Counted from the stretch's first letter, positions 1 through 12,029 are shown. The stretch is DNA of 64,000 bases from Ovis canadensis (GCF_042477335.2 NC_091248.1:119558501-119622500), one strand, 5' to 3'. The notes: generated by a model not told the origin, from the sequence alone. Numbers and translations are program-made.

Positions 1-121
1 GGAAGATCCCCTGGAGAAGGGAATGGTAACCTACTCCAATATTCTTGCTTGGAGAATCCCAGGGACGGAGAAGCCTGATAGGCTACAGTCCACAGGGTCG
101 CAAAGAGTCAGACATGACTAC
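1..121 (+). mobile_element. Bov-tA SINE, 3' part, cut by the window edge
   Basis: Carries the BovA body ('ccctggagaagggaatgg') and the usual end 'gtcgcaaagagtcagacatg'. The tRNA-derived head lies before base 1. Confidence 0.88.
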
Positions 122-149
122 CGGAACAATGCAGATCTCCAAACTGAAG

Positions 150-935
150 TCCATGCTTTCCTCTCCCCTCCGGAAACCTCCCCTTCAGCCTTCTCTTCTT
201 CCACATGGAAATGCCAGTTTTCCAGTTGCTCAACCAACAGCATTCTTGACTTCTTTATCTCTTATGCCATTGGTGCTATGACCCTGCTTCACGCCCCTGT
301 CATCTTTCACCAGGATTTTTGCAGTTGCCTCCCAACCCACCTCCCCTCGCCCATTCTTCCTCTCCTATAGCCTATTCCCCACCAGCAGCTGTAATGGGGT
401 TTTTAAAATGCATGTTACTCCTCTGCTAAAAATCCTCCAAAGGCTTCTCATCTCACAGTAAGAGCGCAACTCCTCCCCCGGTCTACCAGGTCCGCCACAA
501 TCTGGCTGCCTCTCGCCCTCGCTTCCTCTGGTCCCTCCTCTTCTTCCTCCATGTCATACCTGATCATGCCGCCAGGCTTTGCCCTCATCATTCTGCCTAC
601 CTGGAAGGCCCCACCCCCAGAATCAGTCCTGCACCTTCTTTAGGACTTAGCTTCAAATGTCTTCTTCTTAGTCGGGCCTCCCTTGGCCACCCCATGGGAA
701 AGAAGAGCCCTGCCCATCACTCTCTCTTTCCCTTAACCTGCCTCTGCAGCCCCCATATCAACTCTCCCCCCTGACTTATTATGTATCATGAGTCTATTTA
801 TTTCTGTTGTACCTCTGACAGATTGTAAGGTCCAGAGGGCAGGGACTTTGTCCAGCACTGTCTATGTAGCACTGAGAACATAGTCTTGGGACACAGTAGG
901 AACTTGATAAGTATTTCTGAACATTTCTGCTACCA
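150..935 (+). repeat. L2 LINE 3' region
   Basis: Diverged but collinear with the L2 3' end: 'ctgctaaaaatcctccaaag', then the 'agcttcaaatgtcttcttc' block, then 'agggcagggactttgtccag', ending in 'acacagtaggaacttgataa'. No L2 reading frame survives. Confidence 0.7.
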
Positions 936-2030
936 TATGGCCCTGAAAAGACTCTCTACCTTCCCACACCACATCCCTGAAAAGAACTAGGATTGAAGGA
1001 AATCTGAACCACTGAGCTTCACCCTACAAACAGCCTGAGTGATTGAATCAAAGAAACAGACAACCCAGACCATTGTATGCAGAATAAACTGTGAAACTCC
1101 AGGTGGATCAAGTTTTAATTTTGTTCCTCTTAGTTACCCAGTGGGATGGGGGCTGATGGTAAAGGGCAGATCAGCTATAGGAAATAAAAATACCACATGT
1201 TCTTGGCACATCTGTGTGAACGTAGAAATACGTATATCTCTTCACACGTGTATCTCTGCACACATGTATTTCTGTGGCTCCCCACACGAGTTCAAGGGCA
1301 TATATGACCAACCTGCCTTTGTGTGTGATGCTACAGAGGATGTGTGAGACAAGTTCAGTTTCTTCGAAAGCTCACGAGCTCACTGGGGCGCTATGATACA
1401 TAGTAGAGAGTTTGGAGACACCCTTGGGAAAGCGTGTGACCGCACTCGGTGATGGGTGACCGCAGAGCCTCTCAGCAAGGCTCCCTGCAGGAGGAGGCAC
1501 ACTCCTGCACCCTGGGTCATGAAGACATGCAGCCAGTGACAGAGCTTGGTCACTTGGCTGAGTGACCAGGCCTGGAGCAGGTCAGGGAGATGTGACTTCA
1601 CAGGACTCTCTTGTTTCTATTTGCCTGGAAGCATTTCTCAGCACAGCTGCTCGGGTAACCATCCTAGGGGTTGAGAAGGATCTTGGAACCACTGGTTGCC
1701 ATACTTGGAGGAAAAGAAGGTCTCATTTGAAGTCTTCCAAGAAAGGAATCTATGCCCTGGACCACTTGATCTCTCTAGCAAGTGTTTGTTACGGGATGTC
1801 TAGGCTCAGCCATTCGGACACACAATCACTGTTTTCTGTCCTGTGTGCTCTTTGCTCAGTTAACCGGGATTGCAGTCTATGCCTGTCCCTGAACTCCATG
1901 GTGAGGCCCTGCTTTTATGAGCTGACTTTCCAATCAGAGCTGCAATTACGCTTTTACTCGGGTATGAGGACTGCACAGGCCAAGCCTCTGCTACAAATCT
2001 CTGCTGATGCGAAGCAGCACTAGGTGGTTC
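936..2030. other. Intergenic DNA, no gene recognised
   Basis: Open frames of 102 codons (1039-1347, +) and 153 codons (1562-2023, +) show no recognisable domain, splice context or codon pattern. I see no clear repeat family here either. Confidence 0.5.
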
Positions 2031-2362
2031 CCATATTAGTGACCTATTGCTGGGTAACAAATCACCCCCAATGCTTAGTGATTTAAAAGAGCAAACATCT
2101 GTTGTCTCATGATTCCTGTGGGTCGGGCATTTGGGAGTGGTTTAGCTGGTGTTTCTGGCTCAGGGTCTCACAGGCTGTGCTCAAGGTCTCACAGGCTGTG
2201 CTCAAGGTGTCCATCTGGGCTGCAGCCTCATCCAAAGGCTCAGAGGGTCTCTTCAAAGCTCACTTGTGTGGCTGTTCACAGGCCTCGGAAGCTATGCCTC
2301 CATCTTCCGTTGTGTGGGCCTCTCCGCAGGGCTGCCCCATGATGTGAGACCAGTAGGTATGA
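2031..2362. repeat. Ancient interspersed repeat with a 21-bp tandem duplication
   Basis: The 'cctattgctgggtaacaaatc' start and the 'tttagctggtgtttctggct' block resemble a common old mammalian repeat of LTR or MER type, family not certain. Inside it a 21-bp unit beginning ggtctcacagg occurs twice in tandem (2164-2184 and 2185-2205) with no mismatch, so that duplication is much younger than the host repeat. Confidence 0.45.
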
Positions 2363-2570
2363 AAGATTTAATAAGGAAGGGTAACATAGGCATGTCATTG
2401 TAAAAACCGCTTTATTGAGGCATGTCACAGATATGAAAACTGCCCAAATCTAACACATATAGCTCAGCGAAGTTTCATAAAATGAACACAACCACGTAAC
2501 CACTCAGGTCAAGAGATAGAACGTGACCTAGAAGCATGCAGGAGCCATACTTCTCCCATCCTCACCTTTC

Positions 2571-2797
2571 CTGTGCATGCGTGCTGAGTTGCTTCAGTCT
2601 TGTCTGACTCTTTGCAACCCTGTGGATCATAGCCTACCAGGCTCCCCTGTCCATGGGATTCTCCAGACAAGAATACTGGAGTGGGTTGCCATTTCCCCCA
2701 CCAGGGGATCTTCCTGACCCAGGGATCAAACCCGAGTCTCAAGTCTCCTGCATTGGCAGGCAGGTTCTTTACCACTGAGCCACCTGGGAAGCCCGGA
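2571..2797 (-). mobile_element. Bov-tA SINE with 9-bp TSD
   Basis: Full-length antisense copy, from the BovA tail ('cttgtctgactctttgcaac') to the tRNA-like head ('gagccacctgggaagccc'). It is flanked by TCACCTTTC at 2562-2570 and 2798-2806, and interrupts the old L1. Confidence 0.92.
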
Positions 2798-3170
2798 TCA
2801 CCTTTCTTCTTCCTCCCTAAAAGTAGCCACTACTTAGACTCCAGCACCACATTTGCCTGAGTTCCCTCCCCCCCAGCTTTACTGAGGTATAATTGACACA
2901 TTTGCCTGTTTTTAAACTTTATATAAATAAAATCCTGCCATACGTGCTTTGCGTCTGGCTTCTGGCTCAACATATGTGTGAGGTCCATTTAAGCTGTAGT
3001 ATGAAGCTGCAACTCATGTATTTCCTTACTGTAAAGGATTCTGTTTTATGAATAGACTATAATATGTAACAATCTATTCTACCATTGGTAGACATTTGGG
3101 TTGTCTCCACCTTTTGACGGATAAAGACACTACTGCCCTAAGCCTTCTTGTACCTGTGTGCATGCATTTA

Positions 3171-3795
3171 TATTAGTCCTTGGGGTAGACAGATTAATGG
3201 TCTATAAAGACATCTACATCCTTTTTAAAAACAATACCTCCAAGATATACTATTTATTTTCACTGATTTTTAACTGAAGTATAGTTGATGTACAATGTTG
3301 TGGCAACCTCTGCTGTTCAGCCAAGTGACTAGTCATACCTCCTGATCCCCAGAACCTATGGATATGTTATATTTTATGGCAAAGTGGAATTAGGGTAGCG
3401 AATGGAATTAGGAAGTACAACTGACCTTAAGATAGGAAGGTTATCCTGGATGATTTGGCTGGGTCCAGTGTAATCACAAGTGCCCTTAAAATGTGGAAAT
3501 GGGCAGGGGCAGAAAAGGAGAGCCGAGTGATTCATGGTGAGACCCACCCACTCTTGCTGGCTCTTTGACCATCAGCCAAGGACTGCGGGTAGCCTTTTGA
3601 AGCTGAAATGATCAAGGAAAAGGATTCTTCCCTAGAATCTCCAGGAAGAACACAGCTTTGCCAACACCTTGATTTTAACCTAGGAGCCTCCATTTTGAAC
3701 TTCTAAACTGCAAAACCATAAGATAGAAAATGTGTTGTTTTGTTCCAGTAAGCTTGTGGTCATTCATTACGGCAGCAATGGAAAATTAATACGAT
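3171..3795 (+). repeat. MaLR-type LTR remnant containing an L1 3'-end fragment
   Basis: Sense LTR-like text: 'gggtagacagattaatggtc' near the start, 'acaccttgattttaacctag' and 'caatggaaaattaatac' at the end. A short antisense L1 3' end ('tgaagtatagttgatgtaca') sits inside at about 3241-3335, flanked by 'atacctcc' on both sides. No retroviral gene is present. Confidence 0.55.
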
Positions 3796-4147
3796 GATGT
3801 TCATTCTTATAAGCAGAATCATTGTGTATGTCCATGTTCATCTTTTCTAGACACGGTCAGACAGGTTTCCAACATGGTTGTGACCATTGTCCTCCCACCA
3901 GGGATATACGAGTACTCCCATCGCTCCAGGTCTTTGTCAGTGCTCCGTCAATCACTCCTTTCAATTATAGCCATTTTGTTAAGGCATCTCATTTTTACTT
4001 CCATTTGCATTTCTCTGATTACTGAGGAGGTCGGATATTACTTTCATGTTATTGTTAGCCATTCAGATCTCCTCTCTTGTGAAGCGCCTGATGGTATGTG
4101 ATTCCTTTGTGCAATGTGGTAAAGGAGGGATAGAATTTAGAACATAG

Positions 4148-4361
4148 CTTCCCAGGTAGCCCTAGTGGCAAAGAATCTACCTGCCAATGCAGGAGATGCC
4201 AGAGAAGTGGGTTCGTGGGTTCAGTCTTTACGTTGGAAAGAGCCCCTGGAGGAGGGGAAGTGGCAACCCACTCCAGTATCCTTGCCTGGAAAAGTCCATG
4301 CACAGGGGAGCTTTGCAGGCTACAGTCCATGGGGCCATAAAGAGTCAATGACTGAGTACTC
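4148..4361 (+). mobile_element. Bov-tA SINE
   Basis: Sense copy from 'cttcccaggtagccctagtg' through 'cccactccagtatccttgcc' to 'ggccataaagagtcaatgac'. It is more diverged than its neighbours. Confidence 0.88.
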
Positions 4362-5375
4362 TAGATTTCTATTCATAAAACCATTCTGCATTCTCAAGTC
4401 ACAAAATTGGGATTTTCTTCAATGTTTTCTAAGGCTTTTTTCTTACTCTTCTTTAAAATAAGAGAGAGAAGCAGATTCTGGCATCTATACCACAATATGG
4501 CTATTTTTGTGAGTTTGCAACATAACACACACATACACACAGACAAACAGATATGGGACCCTGAAAAGAAATATGCAACAACCATGAAAGCCACTAGCAA
4601 ATATTTTTAAAAACAGCAGTCGTAAATACCAATGGGCCATTAAAGCGGCATTTATAGATTAGTAATCTCTGCGTGTGGCTTTTTTGTTCAGAGTCTCTGT
4701 GATGGGTGTATTAGGACAAGCCTGAGGATTGAACGTTGAGATCAAAATATGATCTTCCTCAGCTGATATAACTTCTAAAATAAATCATTCATACAGCCGG
4801 TGACTCATACCATCCATTCCAGCATGCTCTGCTGTTTGTCAGGAGGTTTTTATTTAATTTAAGCATTTTCATTATGGCGGATTTTTATTATGTCCTGTTC
4901 AGTTCTGAGTCTTGGGCAGTTGTTATAATAAGGTTGCTAGTCAGGGGCTGAAGATAAAGAACAGGAAGCCAATAATTAAAAGGCAACCAAGAGTGCAATC
5001 CGCCAAGTGTAAAAGATCCGATCTAAAGTGGCATGAAGATGGGCTAAAAGCCAAAACTATTAATGCAAAATATGATTGTTTCCAGTAATGAGCTGATGCA
5101 TGTTGGGGCTTCTGGGTTACAAGGGGGATTTTGTGAGATACTCAGACCAACAGTATTAGGCAGGACAATCTTGATTTTCCCCTTCCTACAATATCTCCTC
5201 CTGGAACTCCATTTTTAATACTTTTAGGATTGCATTAGACCTGGTTCTAATCTTTCCTCTTCTTGTTTATTCCCTCCTTTATTACTACCATTCCTACCTT
5301 CTGTGTGGCTTTCTGTCCTCAGGAAAAGTATGGTTTTTGAGAGCAAGCACCTGGTCTTTTCGTTTTCTGCAAATC
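4362..5375. other. AT-rich intergenic DNA, nothing recognised
   Basis: Only frames under 75 codons. A short CA-rich run lies near 4525-4550. No repeat family was identified with confidence. Confidence 0.5.
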
Positions 5376-5958
5376 TTTCTCAGTATCTTTTGGAATTGCC
5401 CACTCACCTCCGCTTCCATCAACCTAGTTCACACCACTGTTTCCATTTGGCCTCATATGGACTCCTGGTCTCTCTGCATCCATCCCCACCCTCACCCCAC
5501 CCCACCCCATCTTACTAAGTCTCCACAGAGCAGCCAGACTGATCTGGTTGTTACATAAATCTGATCCTGTCATTTCTTCCCTTAACGTGATTTTTACCGT
5601 CACTCCAAACTCCTCCACGCCGCCAGAAAGGCTCTGCCTGTCTGGTTCTGTCCTGCCTTACCAGCCTCTTCTAGACTTCTCTGCTTGTCCTCTAAGCTCC
5701 ACCTTTTAGATTCTGAAGCATGTTGCTCTCCTCTCGACCCCAGGGCCTTTGCACATGCTGTTTCTGTCTGCCTGGCTAACAGCCACCAGTCCTTCAGGCC
5801 CCACCTCAGCACCGCTTCCTCAGACCAGCCCTCCAGGTAATCCTAGCCTAAGTCGGAGATGTTACTGTTTGTTCTCGGTGACCTTTATTTGTCCTTCCTA
5901 GTACTTACCACAGCTGTGAAATTTTACTCATTAATTCACTCATCCCTTTAACTTTGAG
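5376..5958 (+). repeat. L2 LINE 3' region
   Basis: Contains the diagnostic L2 blocks 'agcagccagactgatctggt', 'ccccagggcctttgcacatg' and 'ggccccacctcagcaccgct'. Confidence 0.78.
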
Positions 5959-5964
5959 TGTTTA

Positions 5965-6680
5965 GTGTGGGTCTATATTCGTTTGCTAGAGCTGTCATAA
6001 CAGAGTACCGCAAAGCGTGGCTTAACCAAAAAACATCTTCTCATGGTTCTGGAGGCTGGAAATCAGAAGGCAAGATGCTGGCAGATTTGGTTTCACTTAA
6101 GGCCTCTTGCCTTCTTGCTTGGTGGTCACATGGCCTTTCCTTTGTGTGTGTACATATCTCCTGATCTCTTTTTATAAGGACACTAATTGTATTGGATTAG
6201 GAACCCATCCTTATGGCCTCACTTAGCCATAATCGCTTCCTTCAAGACCTGTTAGGGACTGAATGTTTGTGTTCTCTCCAAAATTCATATGTTGAGATCC
6301 AATTCCCATCGTGATGCTACTTAGAGGTGGAACATTTGGGAGGTCATTGGGTCATTCTGATAGACCCAATTCTGATGACCCATTGGGTCATTGGGGGGTC
6401 ATAAGAAGAGACCAGACAGTTCTCTCTGTGCCATGTGAGGATACAACAAGGAGTCCCCGGTCCGCAGCCCTGACGAGGGCTCTCACCCGAACCCAACCAC
6501 GCTGGCATCCTGAGCTGAGAAATAAATTTCTGTTGTCTATTAGCCACCCAGTCGGTGCCATTTTATTATAGTAGCCAGAGCCAAGATAAGCCCCTGTCTC
6601 CTAATTCAGTCACCTCTGAGGGGTAGGGTTTCAACATATGAAATTGGAAGAACACAATTCAGTCCATAACACTGCCCATC
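5965..6680 (-). repeat. MaLR-type (MLT1/MST-like) LTR, antisense, split
   Basis: Two collinear halves (5965-6247 and 6598-6680): 'gtttgctagagctgtcataa', 'ctcatggttctggaggctgg', then 'agggtttcaacatatgaaat' and the end near 'ttcagtccataac'. A second LTR of the same class sits between them in the opposite orientation. Confidence 0.7.
6253..6592 (+). repeat. MaLR-type LTR, sense, nested in an antisense relative
   Basis: Starts 'tagggactgaatgtttgtgt' and has the polyadenylation-signal block 'gaaataaatttctgttgtct'. It is flanked by CCTGT at 6248-6252 and 6593-6597, the 5-bp duplication expected of ERVL-type integration. No internal viral sequence remains. Confidence 0.7.
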
Positions 6681-6905
6681 ACTGAACACAATCTGATGAG
6701 CAAGACAGAGGGTCCCTGTCCTCAAGGAGCCTATAGCCTGGGCAGGAAGTGAACAGGTGGGAGAGACTATAAACAAGGAGACTGACGGGTGACAGATAAT
6801 AACAGGTTAAAAGAAGTGCTCAAGGGAAAATAGGATAGAGTGAGAGAGAAGCGTGAGCACCTATTGCAGGCTCAGGGGCTAGGAAAGGCCTCTTTGGGAA
6901 GACGT
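6681..6905 (-). repeat. L2 LINE 3' end, antisense
   Basis: 'agagggtccctgtcctcaag', 'gagcctatagcctgggcagg' and the following purine-rich text match the complement of the L2 3' region. Confidence 0.6.
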
Positions 6906-7121
6906 TTTTATTTCTTTATATATTCTATTAATTTAGATTTTGATCTTTAAAAACTAAAATTGTTAATACTGTAAGTGTAAGCCTTTGAATAACAACCAAG
7001 TACAGTTAAACTTGATAAATATTAAGTAAAAATGAGAACTTCTACCCATAAACCCTTTTGATATATTTCCCTTTCTAGATAATAGTAATACAATTACTGA
7101 GTCAAACCATTACCCCCTGAA
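6906..7121. other. AT-rich spacer
   Basis: No gene or identifiable repeat. Confidence 0.5.
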
Positions 7122-7326
7122 TATAGGTGACTCTGCTGTAAAGGATTTGTCTTCCGATGCAGGAGACACAGGAGATGTAGGTTTGATCCCTGGGTTGGGA
7201 AAATCCCCTGGAGAAGGGAATGGCAACCCACTCCAGTATTCTTGCCGGGTGAATCCCGTGGACAGAGGAACCTGGTGGGCTACAGTCCATGGGCGTCACA
7301 GAGAGACAGAGTTGAGCACGCATGCA
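7122..7326 (+). mobile_element. Bov-tA SINE
   Basis: Degenerate tRNA-like head ('gactctgctgtaaaggattt'), then a well-kept body ('cctggagaagggaatggcaa') and tail. Confidence 0.88.
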
Positions 7327-7845
7327 TAAATGACGTAGGATTACTAGGAAATATTGGCCTAGTATATTCTTGTTAACTAGAAGTTGGAGGTTATAATTTA
7401 TTTTGCTGCTCATGAAAAGGCAATTGCAGACTATTCCATAGAACAAAGGCAAAGCATTTTACAGAGTACTTTCCTAAAGCATAAGGTTTCCATAGTTTGA
7501 GTTTGTTAAAATATATGGGAATCAGACAAGCCCTGAACCTAAGAGGGTTGCGGTTTTTCTTGAATTCTGCAGTTTGAGAAGACAGTTTTAAGTTAACGGC
7601 TAAAGGCTAAGAGACAGCTGGCTGCATCCGTGTCTTTACATAGACCATCCCCTCTGCCAGGGGCATGCAGGCAGGTGGGACAGAGTTCAGTGTGTTTGAG
7701 AAGAGTGAACAAGGCCAGGAGTGCTCTGGAGCACTGAGTGCTCAGACTGGGGTGCTCTGAGCAGTGTGGAGAGGAATATGGGCAAAACTAGAAAAGCAGG
7801 CAGAGGCAAGATTTCACAGGGCCTTGAGACCTCATAAGGATTTAG
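7327..7845. other. Intergenic DNA, weak antisense L2 at about 7700-7835
   Basis: The stretch before 7700 is unassigned. 'gatttcacagggccttgaga' resembles the complement of L2 ('atgcagggccttgtagg'). No gene seen. Confidence 0.4.
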
Positions 7846-8780
7846 ATTAGGACATGGAACAACAGACTGGTTCCAAATAGGAAAAGGAGTACGTCAAGTA
7901 TTGTCACCCTGCTTATTTAACTTATATGCAGAGTACATAATGAGAAATGTTGGACTGGAAGAAACACAAGCTGGAATCAAGATGCCGGGAGAAATATCAA
8001 TAACCTCAGAGATGCAGATGACACCACCCTGATGGGAGAAAGTGGAGAGGAACTAAAAATCCTCTTGATGAAAGTGAAGGAGGAGAGTGAAAAAGTTGGT
8101 TTAAAGCTCAACATTCAGAAAATGAAGATCATGGCATCTGGTCCTATCAGTTCATGGGAAATAGATGGGGAAACAGTGGAAACAGTGTCAGACTTTATTT
8201 TGGGGGGCTTGGAAATCACTGCAGATGGTGACTGCAGCCATGAAATTAAAAGACGCTTACTTCTTGGAAGGAAAGTTCTGACCAACCGAGATAGCATATT
8301 CAAAAGCAGAGACATTACTTTGCTAACAAAGGTCCAAAGCTATGGTTTTTCCTGTGGTCATGTATGGATGTGAGAGTTGGACTGTGAAGGAAGCTGAGCG
8401 CCAAACAATTGATGCTTTTGAACTGTGGTGTTGAAGAAGACTCTTGAGAGTCCCTTGGACTGCAAGGAGATCCAACCAGTCCATCCTAAAGGAGATCAGT
8501 CCTGGGTGTTCATTGGAAGGACTAATGCTGAGACTGAAACTCCAATACTTTGGCCACCTCATGTGAAGAGCTGACTCATTGGAAAAGGCCCTTATGCTGG
8601 GAGGGATTGGAGGCAGGAGGAGAAGGGGATGACAGAGGATGAGATAGCTGGATGGCATCACCCACTCAATGGACATGAGTTTGGGTAAACTCCAGGAGTT
8701 GGTGATGGACAGGGAGGCCTGGCGTGCAGCAATTCATGGGATCGCAAAGAGTCAGACACGACAGAGACTGAACTGAACTG
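7846..8780 (+). mobile_element. BovB (RTE) LINE, 5'-truncated
   Basis: About 0.93 kb of the reverse-transcriptase C-terminal half and the 3' end, finishing in 'gactgaactgaactg'. The active-site box reads DADD where Y-A-D-D is expected. The frame is broken, for example by a stop after 'gaactgtggtgttgaag'. Near-identical flanks at 7836-7845 (aaggatttag) and 8781-8791 (aaggactttag) look like the TSD. Confidence 0.93.
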
Positions 8781-8791
8781 AAGGACTTTAG

Positions 8792-9436
8792 GAAGTTGTT
8801 GTTGTTGTTGTTTTAACCAGAATAGCTAGGACATGATTCCCACTATGTAAGAATTAGAATCTATGGAGGCCACTGTAAAAGCAGGGTTTGCCATCAGACT
8901 ACTTCCAGTGAAGCCCACAATGGAACTATTAGAGCTAGATTAGCAGGGCGCCCATGGAGATGGGAAGAAACCGGTTAGAGGGGAAAGTTCAGTTTTGAAC
9001 TTGCTTGTTTGAGATGTTTGTGAGACACTCAAGCAGATGTGTCCAGAGGACAGTGATTCAGGCTGAGAGTCAAAAGGGGAGGCTGGGGTTATATGGAGTC
9101 TCCTTTGACCTCAGGGCTAAGTTGTTAAGTCAGTGTGGAAAGCCAAAGCATAAACAGTTAGAAGTTGCCTTTGTAAAACTGCCTCTCTTAAACCTGTGCC
9201 TCTGGACACTCAAGAGCCAGGGTCTGCTGCTTTTTGTCTTTGCCTTGTGGCCACTGTTCCCATTTCCCTTTTCTCCCAGCAATATCTTCTCTGGGTTAAT
9301 GAAAAACAAAATCTGGTTTGTGGAAATGGAAGAAATAAGGCTTTTATTCTTTGCCATAGGGATGGAGCTGAAATCACTGTACTCGTGATACAACTTTAGT
9401 GTATAAACTTGGGAATCATCAGCAACTAGATGGTTT
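8792..9436. other. Intergenic DNA, no gene recognised
   Basis: A 127-codon frame (9005-9388, +) shows no known domain or splice context. A short GTT run lies just after the BovB tail. Confidence 0.45.
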
Positions 9437-9620
9437 TTAAAATACAGAAAAGGGAGGTGGGATGAATTGGGAGATTGGGATTGACATATATACGCTATTG
9501 ATACTATGTATAAAATTGATGACTAGTGAGAATGGACTGTGTAGCCCAGGGAACCGTATTTAGTGCTCCATGGTGACCTAAATGGGAAGGAAATTTTAAA
9601 AAGAGGGGATATATGTATAA
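9437..9620 (+). mobile_element. Ruminant L1 3' UTR fragment
   Basis: 'gggagattgggattgacata', 'tagcccagggaaccgtattt' and 'gtgacctaaatgggaaggaa' match the 3' end of the artiodactyl L1. The next BovB begins immediately downstream. Confidence 0.75.
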
Positions 9621-10304
9621 GTTAAAGCTCAACATTCAGAAAACAAAGATCATGGCATGCAGTTCCATCACTTTATGGCAAATAGATGGGGAAACAGGGG
9701 AAACAGTGCCAGACTTTATTTTTGGGGGGCTCCAAAATCACTGCAGATGGTGACTGCAGTCATGAAATTAAAAGGCGCTTACTCCTTGGAAGAAAAGTTA
9801 TGACCAACCTAGATAGCATATTGAAAAGCAGAGACATTACTTTGCTAACAAATGTCCGTCTAGTCAAGGCTATGGTTTTTCCAGTGATCATGTATGGATG
9901 TGAGAGTTGGACTGTGAAGAAAGCTGAGCACCAAAGAATTGATGCTTTTGCACTGTGGTTTCTTGAGAGTCCCTTGGACTGCAAGGAGATCCAACCAGTC
10001 CATTCTGAAGGAGATCAGCCCTGGGTGTTCTTTGGAGGGAATGATGCTGAAGTGGAAACTCCAGTACTTTGGCCACCTCATGCGAAGAGTTGACTCATTG
10101 GAAAAGACTCTGATGCTGGGAGGGATTGGAGGCAGGAGGAGAAGGGGACGACAGAGGATGAGATGGCTGGATGGCATCACCGACTCGATGGACGTGAGTC
10201 TGAATGAACTCCGGGAGTTGGTGGTGGACAGGGAGGCCTGGCATGCTGTGATTCATGGGGTCGCGGGGAGTCGGACACGACTGAACGACGGAACTGAACT
10301 GAAC
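9621..10304 (+). mobile_element. BovB LINE, 5'-truncated
   Basis: Starts downstream of the active-site box at 'ttaaagctcaacattcag' and runs to the ACTGA-rich 3' end. The '[20 protein letters not shown]' block is intact. A deletion between 'gcactgtgg' and 'tttcttgagag' removes residues found in other copies here. Confidence 0.93.
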
Positions 10305-10317
10305 TCCAATATCTATC

Positions 10318-10590
10318 TGCTTCTGTGGTCACAAGACACCCTCCGCTCACATGTGTGTGTGTCTTCAGGGGGCCCTCCAGTTCCTGTGTGTCTTTCTCTC
10401 CTCCTCTTAGTAGGACATGAGTGCCATTAGACTAGGGGCCATTGCTGTTCCCATATGACCTCATCTTAACTAATTTCATCTGTAAAACCCACTTCCAAAC
10501 AGGCTTATAGTCGGAGGAGCTGGAGATCAGGACTTCAGCGCACCCTCTGGGGACACTACTCAACCCATAATGAGGGTGCCAGGATAAGCT
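10318..10590 (-). repeat. MaLR-type LTR remnant, antisense
   Basis: 'tgacctcatcttaactaatt' with 'tctgtaaaacccacttccaa' and 'acactactcaaccca' is a common antisense MaLR pattern. Edges are approximate. Confidence 0.55.
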
Positions 10591-10639
10591 CTGAGGAATA
10601 GCAACATCAGGGGTCAGGCAGGCTGGACAAGCGTGAAAA

Positions 10640-10810
10640 AATTAGCACCACGATGCCTGTCTTTTCCGCTGGGTCCATGTTCCTATTAACATGTCTGTCT
10701 TTCCCTTAAGAATGTGAGACCCATAAAGACAGGGGCTGCACCTCTCTTGCTTACCACGGCCCCCCGACAACCAACCATCTGTGGGTAGAAAACGTGGAAC
10801 TAAATCGTTT
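10640..10810 (+). repeat. L2 3'-end fragment
   Basis: 'gaatgtgagacccataaaga' followed by 'caggggctgcacctc' resembles the L2 terminus. Diverged. Confidence 0.4.
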
Positions 10811-11820
10811 TTACTGTAGTTTCCCAAACCACAGTCTTCGTTTCTTATAGGAAAATTATAAAAAATTTCCAGAGACATTTCACCAATGATCTCTTGACTT
10901 TCCAAAGTGGTCTTTCCCCTTTCTGACCACATCTATATTTATTCAGGTTTCATGCCTGTTCCTGAGGCCAGACAGTGTGAAGTGAGCCAAGGACGTAAGA
11001 ATCACGAATGTGATGCTTCTGTTTTATCGTCTTTGCCCCTGTCATTTTATGGACAGTCCTAGGCTACTTCAGTCTTTTTGAAAAGGGATCTTTCTAGATT
11101 TCATTCTTTAGTGCAATGGCTGTGCAACCATGGGGTACAAATGTGGTCCCATCTCTCTTGTTTTACTAGTTCATTGCTCAAGTGTCTAAAGATGACTTAG
11201 CTGAATGCGGGTGACTCTTGAGAACTTTCACTCCCCTCTCAGGGTTTCTGGAGGTTTAGACAGACTCAAGAAGAGCCAGCAAGATTTCCATACCCAGGAG
11301 GAGAGAAGTCATCTCATCACATTTCTGCTGCAGTTGACTCTCATTACCACAAGGTGTCGCTGTTGAGGACTTGCTCTGAGCCATGTCATGCTGATTTCTT
11401 CCAGACTGAGCCTCCTAGAAAGGCTGAGATCCTGTCGCAAGCTGTTGCATGTCTGTATGAAGGACAAACCCACACCCTCAGTGCAATATTCTATAAAAAC
11501 ACCAGACTTTTCTATCTGGTCTCTCTGCTTTCATTCTTGCTCTAATGACTTATCCTAAAAGTGGAGAGGAAGCAGTTTCTAAGACTCTGGAGGAAAGAGT
11601 TGATGGTAGAGCTGGAAGAAAAAAGTGCATTAAAGATGCTCTTTTATACCTGAAAAGGTACTAAATAGTATCACATAGCCATAGAGTGAAGCCTTGAGTT
11701 ATAATTTATAGTGCATATCTACAAAATTGGGCTCACTGAGAACCTTGGGAGAAAAATGAATAATCACTAGAGAGTGCAGAAGACTGTCACCAAATTCCTT
11801 ATTTGCAAGTGTCTAGAATA
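10811..11820. other. Intergenic DNA, no gene recognised
   Basis: No repeat or coding signal that I can name. It contains an imperfect CTCF-like string at 11347-11360. Confidence 0.45.
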
Positions 11821-11824
11821 AAGA

Positions 11825-12010
11825 GTGCTGGATGGATAAGAGGACTTGCATTCCAGTCCTTGTCCTGTAGTATGAACCTGAGAAGTCACTCAGTTTCTTT
11901 GACCAGTACCTAAATCTGTAAACTCAGGACAGTACCAGTCCCTTTCATCTTGTGGTGATACTCTTGTGAGAATCAAACGGATTGATTCAGAAACTTTAAA
12001 GCTCTATGTA
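11825..12010 (+). repeat. MIR SINE
   Basis: 'gaagtcactcagtttctttg', 'taaatctgtaaactcaggac' and 'agctctatgtaaat' follow the MIR order in the sense direction. Confidence 0.6.
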
Positions 12011-12029
12011 AATATGAAGTCTTTCCCAA

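Larger units (their letters stand above)
2400..4110 (-). repeat. Old L1 LINE, antisense, broken by insertions
   Basis: Three collinear pieces (about 2400-2561, 2807-3170, 3800-4110) read as the complement of the 3' UTR and end of ORF2 of an ancient L1. Recognisable stretches are 'tagacatttgggttgtctcc' and 'tttgcatttctctgattact'. A Bov-tA SINE and a MaLR-type LTR separate the pieces. Confidence 0.7.

Noticed and set aside
1562..2023. 153-codon frame upstream of AGK
   Set aside because: No recognisable domain, overlapping frame on the other strand, no splice or promoter context. Length is within chance for this amount of sequence.
11347..11360. CTCF-like string CCACAAGGTGTCGC
   Set aside because: It fits only 12 of 14 core positions, with a mismatch in the central GGC, so it is much weaker than the site at 13268.
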